8,316 nucleotides of DNA from Akkermansiaceae bacterium UBA2367 (GCA_002344525.1 DDTJ01000031.1:2098-10413); one strand, 5' to 3'. Shown: positions 1 through 7,145, counted from the first letter of the stretch. Numbers and translations are program-made. Notes: a model not told the origin generated them from the letters alone.

Positions 1-9
1 CAATCCTTT

Positions 10-45
10 AATGGAAATCCGAACTCCTAACTTCGGATTTCCATT
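10..45. repeat. Perfect 14-bp inverted repeat upstream of hprK (possible terminator or attenuator)
   Basis: Positions 10-23 (AATGGAAATCCGAA) are exactly complementary to 32-45, separated by an 8-base loop at 24-31. The arms are AT-richer than the surrounding DNA. No run of T follows on either strand, so it is not a textbook intrinsic terminator. It ends 38 bases before the hprK ATG, so it could end transcription from a gene to the left, shape the hprK leader, or be a dispersed repeat. The hairpin is directly seen; its role is inference. Confidence 0.6.
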
Positions 46-83
46 CGCATCGCCCCGCGCCGTGGCGGATAGTGGCGGCGACC

Positions 84-1058
84 ATGCCCCGCCCCCCCAT
101 CGTCAACCAGCCCGCCTCGATCAAGGTCGGGGACTTCTTCAAGCGCCACCACAAGAGCCTGTCGATGGAGCTGGCCGGCACCAACGCCGGTTTCAACCGC
201 GAGATCCTCGAGCCGACCATCAACCGGCCCGGACTCGCCCTCTCGGGCTTCTACAAATACTTCGCCCTCCACCGCATCCAGGTGATCGGGCAGGCGGAGC
301 GCTCCTACCTGCGCCATCTCAGCAAGGAAAACGCCGAGAAACGCTTCGCCGACCTCTGCCGCCACCGCATCCCCTGCATCGTGGTGAGCCGGGGGCAGAA
401 CCTCCCCGACTCGCTCCTGAAGATCGCGGCCGAGGCCGACGTCTCCGTCTTCCAGACCGAGATGGTGACGATGAACTACATCAACGCCGCGACGGTGCGG
501 CTCGACTGGGAGTTCGCCCCGACGACTTCGCGGCACGGCTGCATGATCGACGTGATGGGCATCGGCATCCTCCTCCAAGGCGAAAGCGGCACGGGGAAAA
601 GCGAGGCCGTGCTGGGGCTGCTGCGGCGCGGCTCCAGCCTCGTCGCCGACGACCTCGTCCGCCTTCGCAACCTCGAAAACCGCGAGTTGATCGCGACCTC
701 GCCGGATCTGGGGCGCAGCTACATGGAGGTGCGCGGGCTAGGGATCATCAACGTATCGGCCCTCTTCGGCGTCGGCTCGCTGCGCACCGAGAAACGCCTC
801 GACCTCGTCATCACCCTGAAGAAGGAGTCCGAGATGAACGAGATGGAGCGCGTCGGGGTGGAGGGGATGACGGTGGATATCCTCGGCCTGCCGGTACCGC
901 ACATCCAGCTCCCCGTCGCGCCCGGACGTGACATGGCCCAGCTCATCGAGGTGGCCGCCTTGGACCAAAAGCTGCGGGCGCTGGGGCACGACTCCGCCGT
1001 GGAATTCAACAAGAAACTCTTGAAAAGGATGCACGACGAACGTAAATCCCTGCTTTGA
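84..1058 (+). CDS. hprK: HPr kinase/phosphorylase (HprK)
   Basis: Bifunctional enzyme that uses ATP or PPi to phosphorylate Ser46 of HPr and can reverse the reaction, linking metabolic state to carbon control in the cytoplasm. With the ATG at 84 the product is 324 aa, close to the family norm of about 310-330. The N-terminal regulatory domain (about 1-130) is followed by the kinase domain: conserved His151 in SRHG, Walker A GESGTGKSE at 166-174, a VADD motif shortly after it, and the HprK signature MEVRGLGIINV at 214-224. The C-terminal PGR segment is also present. An in-frame GTG at 72 would add four residues (MAAT); the ATG is preferred, although neither start has a clear Shine-Dalgarno. 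It lies 32 bases upstream of ptsH, its substrate gene, in the same direction, which strongly supports the call. Confidence 0.95.
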   Translation: MPRPPIVNQPASIKVGDFFKRHHKSLSMELAGTNAGFNREILEPTINRPGLALSGFYKYFALHRIQVIGQAERSYLRHLSKENAEKRFADLCRHRIPCIVVSRGQNLPDSLLKIAAEADVSVFQTEMVTMNYINAATVRLDWEFAPTTSRHGCMIDVMGIGILLQGESGTGKSEAVLGLLRRGSSLVADDLVRLRNLENRELIATSPDLGRSYMEVRGLGIINVSALFGVGSLRTEKRLDLVITLKKESEMNEMERVGVEGMTVDILGLPVPHIQLPVAPGRDMAQLIEVAALDQKLRALGHDSAVEFNKKLLKRMHDERKSLL

Positions 1059-1090
1059 CGACCCCCTCCCCTCCCGACCGCGAAATCGAA

Positions 1091-1360
1091 ATGCCAGTGC
1101 GCGAACTCACCATCCCGAACCAAGACGGCCTGCACGCCAGGCCGGCCGCGAAGTTCGTGAAACTCGCCAGCCGCTTCGCCTGCGACATCTGGGTGGAGAA
1201 GGACGACGAGGAAATCAACGGAAAGAGCATCATGGGCCTGATGATGCTGGCGGCGGCGCAAGGCTCGGTCATCCGCGTCTCGGCGGAGGGCGATGACGCC
1301 GAACAGGCATTGGAAAAGCTCAGCGCCCTCGTCAACAGCGGTTTCGAGATCGAGGGATGA
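1091..1360 (+). CDS. ptsH: Phosphocarrier protein HPr
   Basis: Small phosphocarrier of the PEP:sugar phosphotransferase system, taking phosphate from Enzyme I on a histidine and serving as target of HprK on a serine. The 89-aa product is the usual HPr length. Starting at the ATG at 1091 places the active-site histidine in DGLHARPA exactly at residue 15 and the regulatory serine in NGKSIMG exactly at residue 46, the canonical numbers; this decides the start over an in-frame TTG at 1055 that overlaps the hprK stop. Arg17, needed at the phosphohistidine site, is present. The retained Ser46 with the KSIMG context fits regulation by the adjacent hprK. There is no evident Shine-Dalgarno before the ATG, so translation may depend on the upstream gene (inference). 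Confidence 0.96.
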   Translation: MPVRELTIPNQDGLHARPAAKFVKLASRFACDIWVEKDDEEINGKSIMGLMMLAAAQGSVIRVSAEGDDAEQALEKLSALVNSGFEIEG

Positions 1361-1434
1361 GGCCCCTCTCCGGAGCCAGCCACCGCGCCAGTTTCCGGCC
1401 AGGACGCATAATTTTTCCTTGGCTTGGCCCGTTT

Positions 1435-1443
1435 AGAGGAGGT
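1435..1443 (+). promoter_or_regulatory. Strong Shine-Dalgarno site for ptsI
   Basis: AGGAGGT at 1437-1443, within AGAGGAGGT, is a near-perfect match to the anti-Shine-Dalgarno sequence. It ends 11 bases before the ATG at 1455, slightly longer than optimal, but no nearer in-frame start exists. It is the clearest ribosome binding site in the window; the other plus-strand genes have weak or no such motif, suggesting that ptsI is translated independently of ptsH. Confidence 0.75.
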
Positions 1444-1454
1444 CATTCCGCCGC

Positions 1455-3233
1455 ATGATCCCGACCGCCCCCAAACCCGAAACCCGTCTGCACGGGATCG
1501 GTGTGTCCCCGGGCATCGCGGTCGGGCCCGCCGAACGCGTCGGCAGGGCGCTGGAGGAACCCGAGCGCCTCATCCTGGAACAGGACGAAGCCGAGGCCGA
1601 GCCCGCCCGGCTCGAAGCCGCCCTCGCGACCACGCGAGACCAGATCCTGGAGCTCCAGCGGGCGCTGGAGTCCGAGGAAGGCGAGACCACGATTTTCGAC
1701 GCCCACCTCCTCATCCTCGAGGACTCGTCCATTCTCAACGAAGTCCTGCGCCTCGTCGAAACGCAGCGGAAATCGGTCGATTGGGCCTACTACACCGTCT
1801 CCAGACGCTACATCGAGTCCCTCCGCAAGATCGACGACCCCTACCTGCGGGAGCGCGCCGTGGACATCGAGGACGTGGCCAAGCGACTCCTCCGCAACCT
1901 GCGCCACGAGGGTCGGGAGGGGAGCGACGACGGGGTCCTGCGCCCGCAGCAGTCCGACACGAAGATCCTGCTCGCCCACGATCTCAGCCCCTCCGACACC
2001 GTGGGACTCGACCGCAGCCGCGTCCTCGGTTTCGCCACCGAACTGGGCAGTTCCACCTCGCACACGGCGATCATGGCCCGCTCGCTGAACATCCCGGCGG
2101 TGGTGGCCCTGCACGAACTGCCCGACGACTTCTCCGTCGGGGACATCGTGCTGATCGACGGATACCGCGGCCTCGTCATCTTCCATCCCTCGCCCGCCAC
2201 CCTGGCGGAATACGAGACCCTGCGCGAGCGCGAGCGCAGCGTCCTCACCGACCTGGAGTCGCTGAGCGACGAGGAGACCCGCACCGCCGACGGCCGCAAG
2301 GTGATCCTCTCGGCCAACATCGAGTTCCTCGAAGAGCTGGAAGGGATCGTCTCCCGGGGGGCCGAGGGCGTGGGGCTCTACCGCACCGAGTTCCTCTACC
2401 TCGGCCGGGGCGAGCCGCGCGACGAGGCCGCCCAGTCCGAGAACTACCGCCGGGTGGCCGAGGCGACCCATCCGCACGGGGCCATCATCCGCACCCTCGA
2501 CGTCGGTGGGGACAAACTCTGCCCCGAGCTCTACGAGGAGCCCGAGCCCAACCCCTTCCTCGGCTGGCGCGGCATCCGCCTCAGCCTCGACCGGGAGGAG
2601 GAGTTCCGTGTCCAGCTCCGCGCCATCCTGCGGGCCAGCGCCCACGGCAAAGTCCGCCTGATGTTCCCCTTCCTCTCCACCCTCGAGGAGTTGCGCGACG
2701 CGCGACGCCAGCTCGAACTCGCCAAGGAGGAGCTGCGCTCCGAGGGTGTCCCCTTCGACGAGAAGATCGAGGTCGGGGCGATGATCGAGATTCCCAGCGC
2801 GGTCCTCATCGCCGACCACCTCGCCCGCGAGGTCGATTTCTTCAGCATCGGGTCGAACGACCTCATCCAATACACCACCGCCGTCGATCGCATCAACGAC
2901 CGCGTCGCCCACCTCTACCAGCCCACCCATCCCGCCGTGATCTCGATGATCCGCGAGACCGTCGAAGCGGCCCACCGCCACGGCATCTGGTGCGGCATCT
3001 GCGGGGAGGTCGCCAGCGACCTCGTCCTCGCCCCTGTCTGGATCGGGCTCGGTGTCGACGAACTTTCCGTCGGCGGTGCCCAATTGCTGCGGATGCGCCG
3101 GGCGATCTCCCGGCTGGACTCGGCCCCCTGCCGCGAGTTGACCGAGCGGCTCCGCGCCTGCGGCACCTCCGCCGAAGTCCACGGGCTCTGCCTCGACCTC
3201 GCCAGCCGGGCCTATCCCGAACTGCTCCTGTGA
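1455..3233 (+). CDS. ptsI: PTS Enzyme I (phosphoenolpyruvate-protein phosphotransferase)
   Basis: First enzyme of the PTS phosphorelay: takes phosphate from PEP and passes it to HPr, in the cytoplasm. The 592-aa product is near the family norm (about 575). The order is classical: N-terminal HPr-binding/phosphohistidine part (GIGVSPGIAVGPA near the start), active-site His203 in GSSTSHTAIMAR, then the PEP-binding TIM barrel with GVGLYRTEFLYL from 305, GSNDLIQYTTAVDR at 466-479 and the catalytic Cys516 in GICGEVASD. All key residues are intact. There is no fused GAF domain, so it is a standard Enzyme I rather than PtsP. It lies 94 bases after ptsH; the gap contains an AT-rich stretch and the strong ribosome binding site, so a separate signal for ptsI is possible but not shown. 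No EII gene is present, so sugar transport versus regulation is open. Confidence 0.97.
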   Translation: MIPTAPKPETRLHGIGVSPGIAVGPAERVGRALEEPERLILEQDEAEAEPARLEAALATTRDQILELQRALESEEGETTIFDAHLLILEDSSILNEVLRLVETQRKSVDWAYYTVSRRYIESLRKIDDPYLRERAVDIEDVAKRLLRNLRHEGREGSDDGVLRPQQSDTKILLAHDLSPSDTVGLDRSRVLGFATELGSSTSHTAIMARSLNIPAVVALHELPDDFSVGDIVLIDGYRGLVIFHPSPATLAEYETLRERERSVLTDLESLSDEETRTADGRKVILSANIEFLEELEGIVSRGAEGVGLYRTEFLYLGRGEPRDEAAQSENYRRVAEATHPHGAIIRTLDVGGDKLCPELYEEPEPNPFLGWRGIRLSLDREEEFRVQLRAILRASAHGKVRLMFPFLSTLEELRDARRQLELAKEELRSEGVPFDEKIEVGAMIEIPSAVLIADHLAREVDFFSIGSNDLIQYTTAVDRINDRVAHLYQPTHPAVISMIRETVEAAHRHGIWCGICGEVASDLVLAPVWIGLGVDELSVGGAQLLRMRRAISRLDSAPCRELTERLRACGTSAEVHGLCLDLASRAYPELLL

Positions 3234-3243
3234 TCCCCGCCGT

Positions 3244-3271
3244 TTGACGAAGCCCCGTTTTCCCCCAAAAT
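3244..3271 (+). promoter_or_regulatory. Candidate sigma70-type promoter before the yellow-like gene
   Basis: TTGACG at 3244-3249 matches the -35 consensus at five of six positions, and CAAAAT at 3266-3271 matches the -10 at four of six with a 16-base spacer. It lies in the short 58-base gap after ptsI, so it could start a transcript covering 3292-5372. A GGGAG at 3273-3277 is about 14 bases from the ATG at 3292, a long distance for a ribosome binding site. This is motif-level evidence only, and promoter rules of this host are unknown. Confidence 0.35.
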
Positions 3272-3291
3272 AGGGAGCTTCCCCCTCCGCC

Positions 3292-4512
3292 ATGCCGGTC
3301 CCGCCCCACCCAGCCACCCCAGCGCACCGTCCCCGCCCCGGACGGACGCGGCGGCGCGTCCCGGCCTTGGCCCTCGTCCTCGTGGCCCAATTCCTCCTCG
3401 CCGGCATCCTCCCCGCGCCGGACCTGAAACTGCCGACGCCCCCCTGGGGCCGCTTCAGCTTCAAGAAAGGCGGTACCGAGCTGGTCGAGACCGCCCAGGC
3501 CCCGGCCGGACCCGGCGGCATGTGCGTGCTGCCGTCGGGCGACTACGTGATCTCCTGCCATCCCTTCTTCCAGCCGCAATACCGGGTGATGAGGCTGGAC
3601 CGCGGCGGCCAGTGGACCCCTTTCCCCAACGAGGCGATGAACACACCGGGGTCGGGCGACCCCAACCTCCTCGACTCCGTCATCGGGATCGCCTGCGACC
3701 CGCGCGGCATCGTCTGGATACTCGACAACGGGTGGCGCTCCGGCAGCGACTCCAAACTCATCGCCTGGGACACGAAGCGGAACGAGCACCACAAGACCCT
3801 CATCATCGGCAGCGGGGCCCTCGCGCCGAACTCCTTCCTGACCAACCTCGTGCTCGATCCGACGGGGCCCCACATCTACATCACCGACCCCTCCGACGGC
3901 ATCACCTCCGCCCTCATCGTCGTGAATACCGAGACCGGACTCACCCGGCGGGTGCTCCAAGGCGACCGCTCCGTACAGAAGGATCCCGACCTCGACCTGA
4001 TCGTCGGCGGCCAGGTCGTGACCGTGAGACGGCCGGACGGGGCCATCGCCACGCCCTCCTCCGGCGTCAGCCCCATCGCTATCGATCGCAAGGGCGAATG
4101 GCTCTACTACGGTCCGCGCAACGGCACTTCGCTCTACAAGATCAAGACCGAGCTCCTCGCCCGCAGCGACATCGCCCCCCACGTCCTCAGCACCCAAGTC
4201 GTCGGTGTCGCCCCGAAGCCCATCTGCGACAGCATGGTCATCGACGGCGCGGGGCGCATCTACTACGGCGACATCGGCAACGGCCTCATCGACTACGTCT
4301 CCCCGGACGACAACTACCTGAACCTGTTCCAATCCGTCACCGACGGGCGCATCACCTGGCCGGGCGGGCTGGTCATCGGTCCCGACGGCCAGCTCCATTT
4401 CTTTTGCAGCCAGCTCCACCGCACCCCTTTCTTCAACAGCGGCAAGGACGTCACCGCGCCGCCCTTCTCGATCTTCAAGACGCGCCTCGCCCCGGGCCGC
4501 TTCCGCCTCTGA
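3292..4512 (+). CDS. Secreted or membrane-anchored yellow/major royal jelly-type beta-propeller protein
   Basis: The 406-aa protein begins with a basic stretch (RPGRTRRR) followed by a hydrophobic segment (about residues 24-42), which reads as a signal peptide or N-terminal anchor, so the mature part is probably outside the cytoplasmic membrane. The rest has repeated beta-propeller strands with hallmarks of the MRJP/yellow family: a GIACD...VWILDNG block ending at about 147, LVLDPTGPHIYITDPSDG near 186-203, GVSPIAID at 258-265 followed by a strand ending YYGPRNGTSLYKI, and late IDGAGRIYYGDIGN and PDGQLHFF strands. In insects, yellow proteins act in pigmentation and royal jelly; bacterial members have no agreed function, so none is assigned. 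SMP-30/gluconolactonase-like proteins are the nearest alternative. Its stop shares one base with the prmC start, implying co-expression. No truncation is seen. Confidence 0.8.
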   Translation: MPVPPHPATPAHRPRPGRTRRRVPALALVLVAQFLLAGILPAPDLKLPTPPWGRFSFKKGGTELVETAQAPAGPGGMCVLPSGDYVISCHPFFQPQYRVMRLDRGGQWTPFPNEAMNTPGSGDPNLLDSVIGIACDPRGIVWILDNGWRSGSDSKLIAWDTKRNEHHKTLIIGSGALAPNSFLTNLVLDPTGPHIYITDPSDGITSALIVVNTETGLTRRVLQGDRSVQKDPDLDLIVGGQVVTVRRPDGAIATPSSGVSPIAIDRKGEWLYYGPRNGTSLYKIKTELLARSDIAPHVLSTQVVGVAPKPICDSMVIDGAGRIYYGDIGNGLIDYVSPDDNYLNLFQSVTDGRITWPGGLVIGPDGQLHFFCSQLHRTPFFNSGKDVTAPPFSIFKTRLAPGRFRL

Positions 4513-5372
4513 TGGCATCCGCCGGCATGGCCACGATCCTCGATACCCTCAAAAAGGGCGCCGAATACCTCCAGCGGCACGGGATCGACGAAGCCCGCCT
4601 GAACATGGAGCGGCTCCTCGGCCACGCCCTCAAGATCGACCGGATGCGGCTCTACCTCGACTTCGACCGCCCCCTCTCCGAGGCCGACCTCGCCACCTTG
4701 CGGGAGCTGACCGTCCGCCGGGGGAAGGGCGAGCCGCTCCAGCACCTCCTCGGCACGGTCGAGTTCTGTGACCTCGAATTCCTCGTCGACGCCCGCGCCC
4801 TCGTTCCCCGGCCGGAGACCGAGGAGCTGGCCTTCCTCCTCCGTTCGCACCCTTGGCCCGAGGGCGTCTCCCTCCTCGACCTCGGCTGCGGCTCCGGTGT
4901 GCTCGGCCTCTCCCTCGCCCATCATCTCGCGGATCGCGGCGCGAGCGTCGTCCTCGCCGACCTCTCGCCCGAGGCCCTCGCTCTCGCCCGTGAAAACGCC
5001 GCCCGCCTCCTCCCGCCCGACGCCCCCGTCCGTTTCGTCGAGAGCGACCTTTTTTCGCGGCTCGGGGAGGAGCGTTTCGACCTCATCGTCGCGAACCTGC
5101 CCTATCTCCCCGCCTCCGCCGAGACCGCCCTCAGCCGCGAAGTCCTCCGCGACCCCCCCCTCGCCCTCTACGGCGGCGAAAGCGGCACCGAACTGATGGA
5201 GCGCCTCCTCGCCGACGCCAGCGCCCACCTCCGCCCCGGCGGCCTCCTCGCCATGGAATTCGGCATCGACCAAGCCCCCGCCCTCCGCCACTGCGCCGAA
5301 GAGCAAGGCTTTCAAAACATCGAAATCCGGAAAGATCTCGACGGAATCGAGCGAATTCTTTTGGTTAGTTGA
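4512..5372 (+). CDS. prmC: Peptide chain release factor N5-glutamine methyltransferase (PrmC/HemK)
   Basis: SAM-dependent enzyme that methylates the glutamine of the GGQ motif in release factors RF1/RF2, aiding translation termination. The product is 286 aa, close to family length. Visible features are the N-terminal helical substrate-binding domain (about 1-80), the family motif VPRPETEEL from residue 98, SAM motif I DLGCGSG at 123-129, and the catalytic tetrapeptide region at 195-198. That site reads NLPY instead of the usual NPPY, followed by DPPLALYGGESGTEL, which matches the family's E/DPxLALxGGxxG block, so PrmC remains the best call. The ATG at 4512 overlaps the previous stop as TGATG, suggesting translational coupling; a second ATG at 4527 is possible. 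The usual partner prfA is not adjacent here. Confidence 0.9.
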   Translation: MASAGMATILDTLKKGAEYLQRHGIDEARLNMERLLGHALKIDRMRLYLDFDRPLSEADLATLRELTVRRGKGEPLQHLLGTVEFCDLEFLVDARALVPRPETEELAFLLRSHPWPEGVSLLDLGCGSGVLGLSLAHHLADRGASVVLADLSPEALALARENAARLLPPDAPVRFVESDLFSRLGEERFDLIVANLPYLPASAETALSREVLRDPPLALYGGESGTELMERLLADASAHLRPGGLLAMEFGIDQAPALRHCAEEQGFQNIEIRKDLDGIERILLVS

Positions 5373-5394
5373 TAGTCGGGAGTTGATAGTTGAC
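5367..5394. repeat. Four phased AGTTGAT-type heptamers at the end of prmC
   Basis: Four consecutive 7-base units can be read: AGTTGAT, AGTCGGG, AGTTGAT, AGTTGAC (5367-5394). The second is degenerate. The first unit contains the prmC stop codon TGA (5370-5372), so the array starts inside the gene. It is followed by a pyrimidine-rich stretch up to the murA ATG. Short heptameric arrays like this occur between genes in some environmental bacteria; no function is known to me. Confidence 0.6.
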
Positions 5395-5452
5395 CGCCGA
5401 AAACCCATCTTGCCACTCCCCCGTTCCCCATTCCCAGCCCCTACCCTCCCCC

Positions 5453-6721
<1,269 letters not shown>

Positions 6722-6731
6722 GCTTGCTTCC

Positions 6732-6801
6732 TCCTCCTGCTCGTCCTCATCCTCATACTCCTACTCAAGGCCGCCCTACCCCTGACTTTCGAGCAGGAGG
6801 A
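6732..6801. repeat. 12-bp perfect inverted repeat in a TCC/CAT-rich tract
   Basis: TCCTCCTGCTCG at 6732-6743 pairs perfectly with 6790-6801, enclosing a 46-base loop. Because GAGCAGGA occurs twice on the right side (6791-6798 and 6803-6810), a second register, 6735-6748 with 6797-6810, also pairs over 14 positions if one G-T wobble is allowed. The left side continues as a degenerate tract of TCC and CAT/TAC units. It could end the murA transcript, but no T-run follows. Confidence 0.55.
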
Positions 6802-6817
6802 TGAGCAGGAATCAGAT

Positions 6818-6838
6818 ACCTCCGGTAAAACCGGAGGT
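6818..6838. repeat. 9-bp perfect hairpin with AAA loop
   Basis: ACCTCCGGT at 6818-6826 pairs exactly with 6830-6838 around an AAA loop. It is followed by TTGGGG and ATTGG (6845-6849). The AAA loop and the ATTGG tail recur in the hairpin at 7109-7125, and the AAA loop also in the one at 6851-6865. Folded stems of this size are typical of REP elements and of IS200/IS605 ends, but no Y1 transposase gene is in the window. Confidence 0.65.
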
Positions 6839-6850
6839 TTGGGGATTGGC

Positions 6851-6865
6851 GCCGCTAAAAGCGGC
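6851..6865. repeat. 6-bp perfect hairpin with AAA loop
   Basis: GCCGCT at 6851-6856 pairs with AGCGGC at 6860-6865 around an AAA loop. It lies 12 bases after the preceding hairpin; the two may form one double-hairpin unit. On its own a six-pair stem in GC-rich DNA is weak evidence; the shared loop and spacing raise it. Confidence 0.5.
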
Positions 6866-6936
6866 CTGTGATCTCGTTTCTCAAGCGACCACGGAAAATG
6901 CTTCCTCGCTCATTCCATCTGCCCACCACGCGCTCT

Positions 6937-6949
6937 TTCGGAGTCCGAA
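6937..6949. repeat. Short palindrome next to the large symmetric repeat
   Basis: TTCGGA at 6937-6942 and TCCGAA at 6944-6949 form a palindrome around a single G. It directly abuts the left edge (6950) of the larger inverted structure and may belong to the same repeat unit. Confidence 0.45.
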
Positions 6950-7027
6950 GGTAGCCCCGAGCGGCCCGCTCGGGGAACGAACGTCGCGGGGACGCCCGAT
7001 TGGCCGAGCGGGCCGCTCGGCCCTACC
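6950..7027. repeat. 78-base nested inverted repeat made of two mirrored palindromes
   Basis: Two 21-base palindromes, 6955-6975 and 7002-7022, each have ten perfectly paired bases on either side of one central base. Their 17-base cores (CCGAGCGG, C or G, CCGCTCGG) are exact reverse complements of each other. The flanks are also symmetric: GGTAG at 6950-6954 and CTACC at 7023-7027. The middle (6976-7001) holds a small CGTC/GACG pair. The whole can therefore fold as two hairpins or as one long cruciform-like arm. It resembles dispersed intergenic palindromic elements; function is unknown. Confidence 0.7.
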
Positions 7028-7072
7028 CTTGCCTCACGACAAGTCCATCCTTCGCAGCTCCCTCCCCGACCA

Positions 7073-7085
7073 CGGCAGACTGCCG
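7073..7085. repeat. Short 5-bp hairpin
   Basis: CGGCA at 7073-7077 pairs with TGCCG at 7081-7085 around GAC. A five-pair stem can arise by chance in GC-rich DNA; it is listed because it continues the series of hairpins across this spacer. Confidence 0.35.
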
Positions 7086-7108
7086 GATAGGTCAAACCTT
7101 GATCGTCT

Positions 7109-7125
7109 CCCCGGCAAAGCCGGGG
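7109..7125. repeat. 7-bp perfect hairpin with AAA loop near the IS edge
   Basis: CCCCGGC at 7109-7115 pairs exactly with GCCGGGG at 7119-7125 around an AAA loop, and is followed by GCTTTCCCATTGG (7126-7138). The layout (GC stem, AAA loop, TTT, three or four G/C, ATTGG) repeats that of 6818-6849, as if the two were diverged copies. It lies only 21 bases outside the insertion sequence terminal repeat. Confidence 0.6.
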
Positions 7126-7145
7126 GCTTTCCCATTGGAGAGTAA

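Larger units (their letters stand above)
6722..7145. other. Gene-free spacer rich in palindromes
   Basis: No credible gene is seen in these 424 bases. The open frames present have low-complexity translations, no recognisable domains and no ribosome binding site. Instead the stretch holds at least eight inverted repeats: 6732-6801, 6818-6838, 6851-6865, 6937-6949, 6955-6975, 7002-7022, 7073-7085 and 7109-7125. It begins with a degenerate TCC/CAT-rich tract and ends directly at the insertion sequence. It probably contains the murA transcript end, but no hairpin is followed by a good T-run. Confidence 0.75.

Noticed and set aside
72..83. GTG at 72 as hprK start
   Set aside because: It adds only MAAT and lacks a ribosome binding site; the ATG at 84 gives a normal HprK N-terminus. 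It cannot be strictly excluded.
1055..1090. TTG at 1055 as ptsH start
   Set aside because: It would shift the active-site histidine from 15 to 27 and the serine from 46 to 58; the ATG at 1091 restores both canonical positions.
1384..1423. Promoter (CATAAT at 1407-1412) or bulged hairpin (1398-1423) between ptsH and ptsI
   Set aside because: No -35 at a proper distance, and the stem has only about seven pairs with a bulge; too weak to list as a feature.
1443..3521. Long minus-strand open frame (692 codons) opposite ptsI
   Set aside because: It mirrors the codon pattern of ptsI, whose protein has every catalytic motif; the antisense translation is Glu/Gly/Asp/Val-rich and resembles no family. 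Long antisense frames are expected in GC-rich DNA.
2893..4518. Long minus-strand open frame (541 codons) opposite ptsI and the yellow-like gene
   Set aside because: Low-complexity Gly/Asp/Val/Arg translation spanning two convincing plus-strand genes; no domain recognisable.
6732..6838. Intrinsic terminator after murA
   Set aside because: The hairpins are good but none is followed by a convincing T-run (at best three T after 6838), so they are recorded as repeats rather than terminators.
6801..7145. Possible small plus-strand gene of 114 codons in the spacer
   Set aside because: The frame runs straight through the palindromes, has no domain or ribosome binding site, and its composition changes along its length.
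6722..7145. CRISPR array
   Set aside because: The repeats are inverted palindromes of different sequences, not regularly spaced direct repeats with unique spacers, and no cas gene is nearby.
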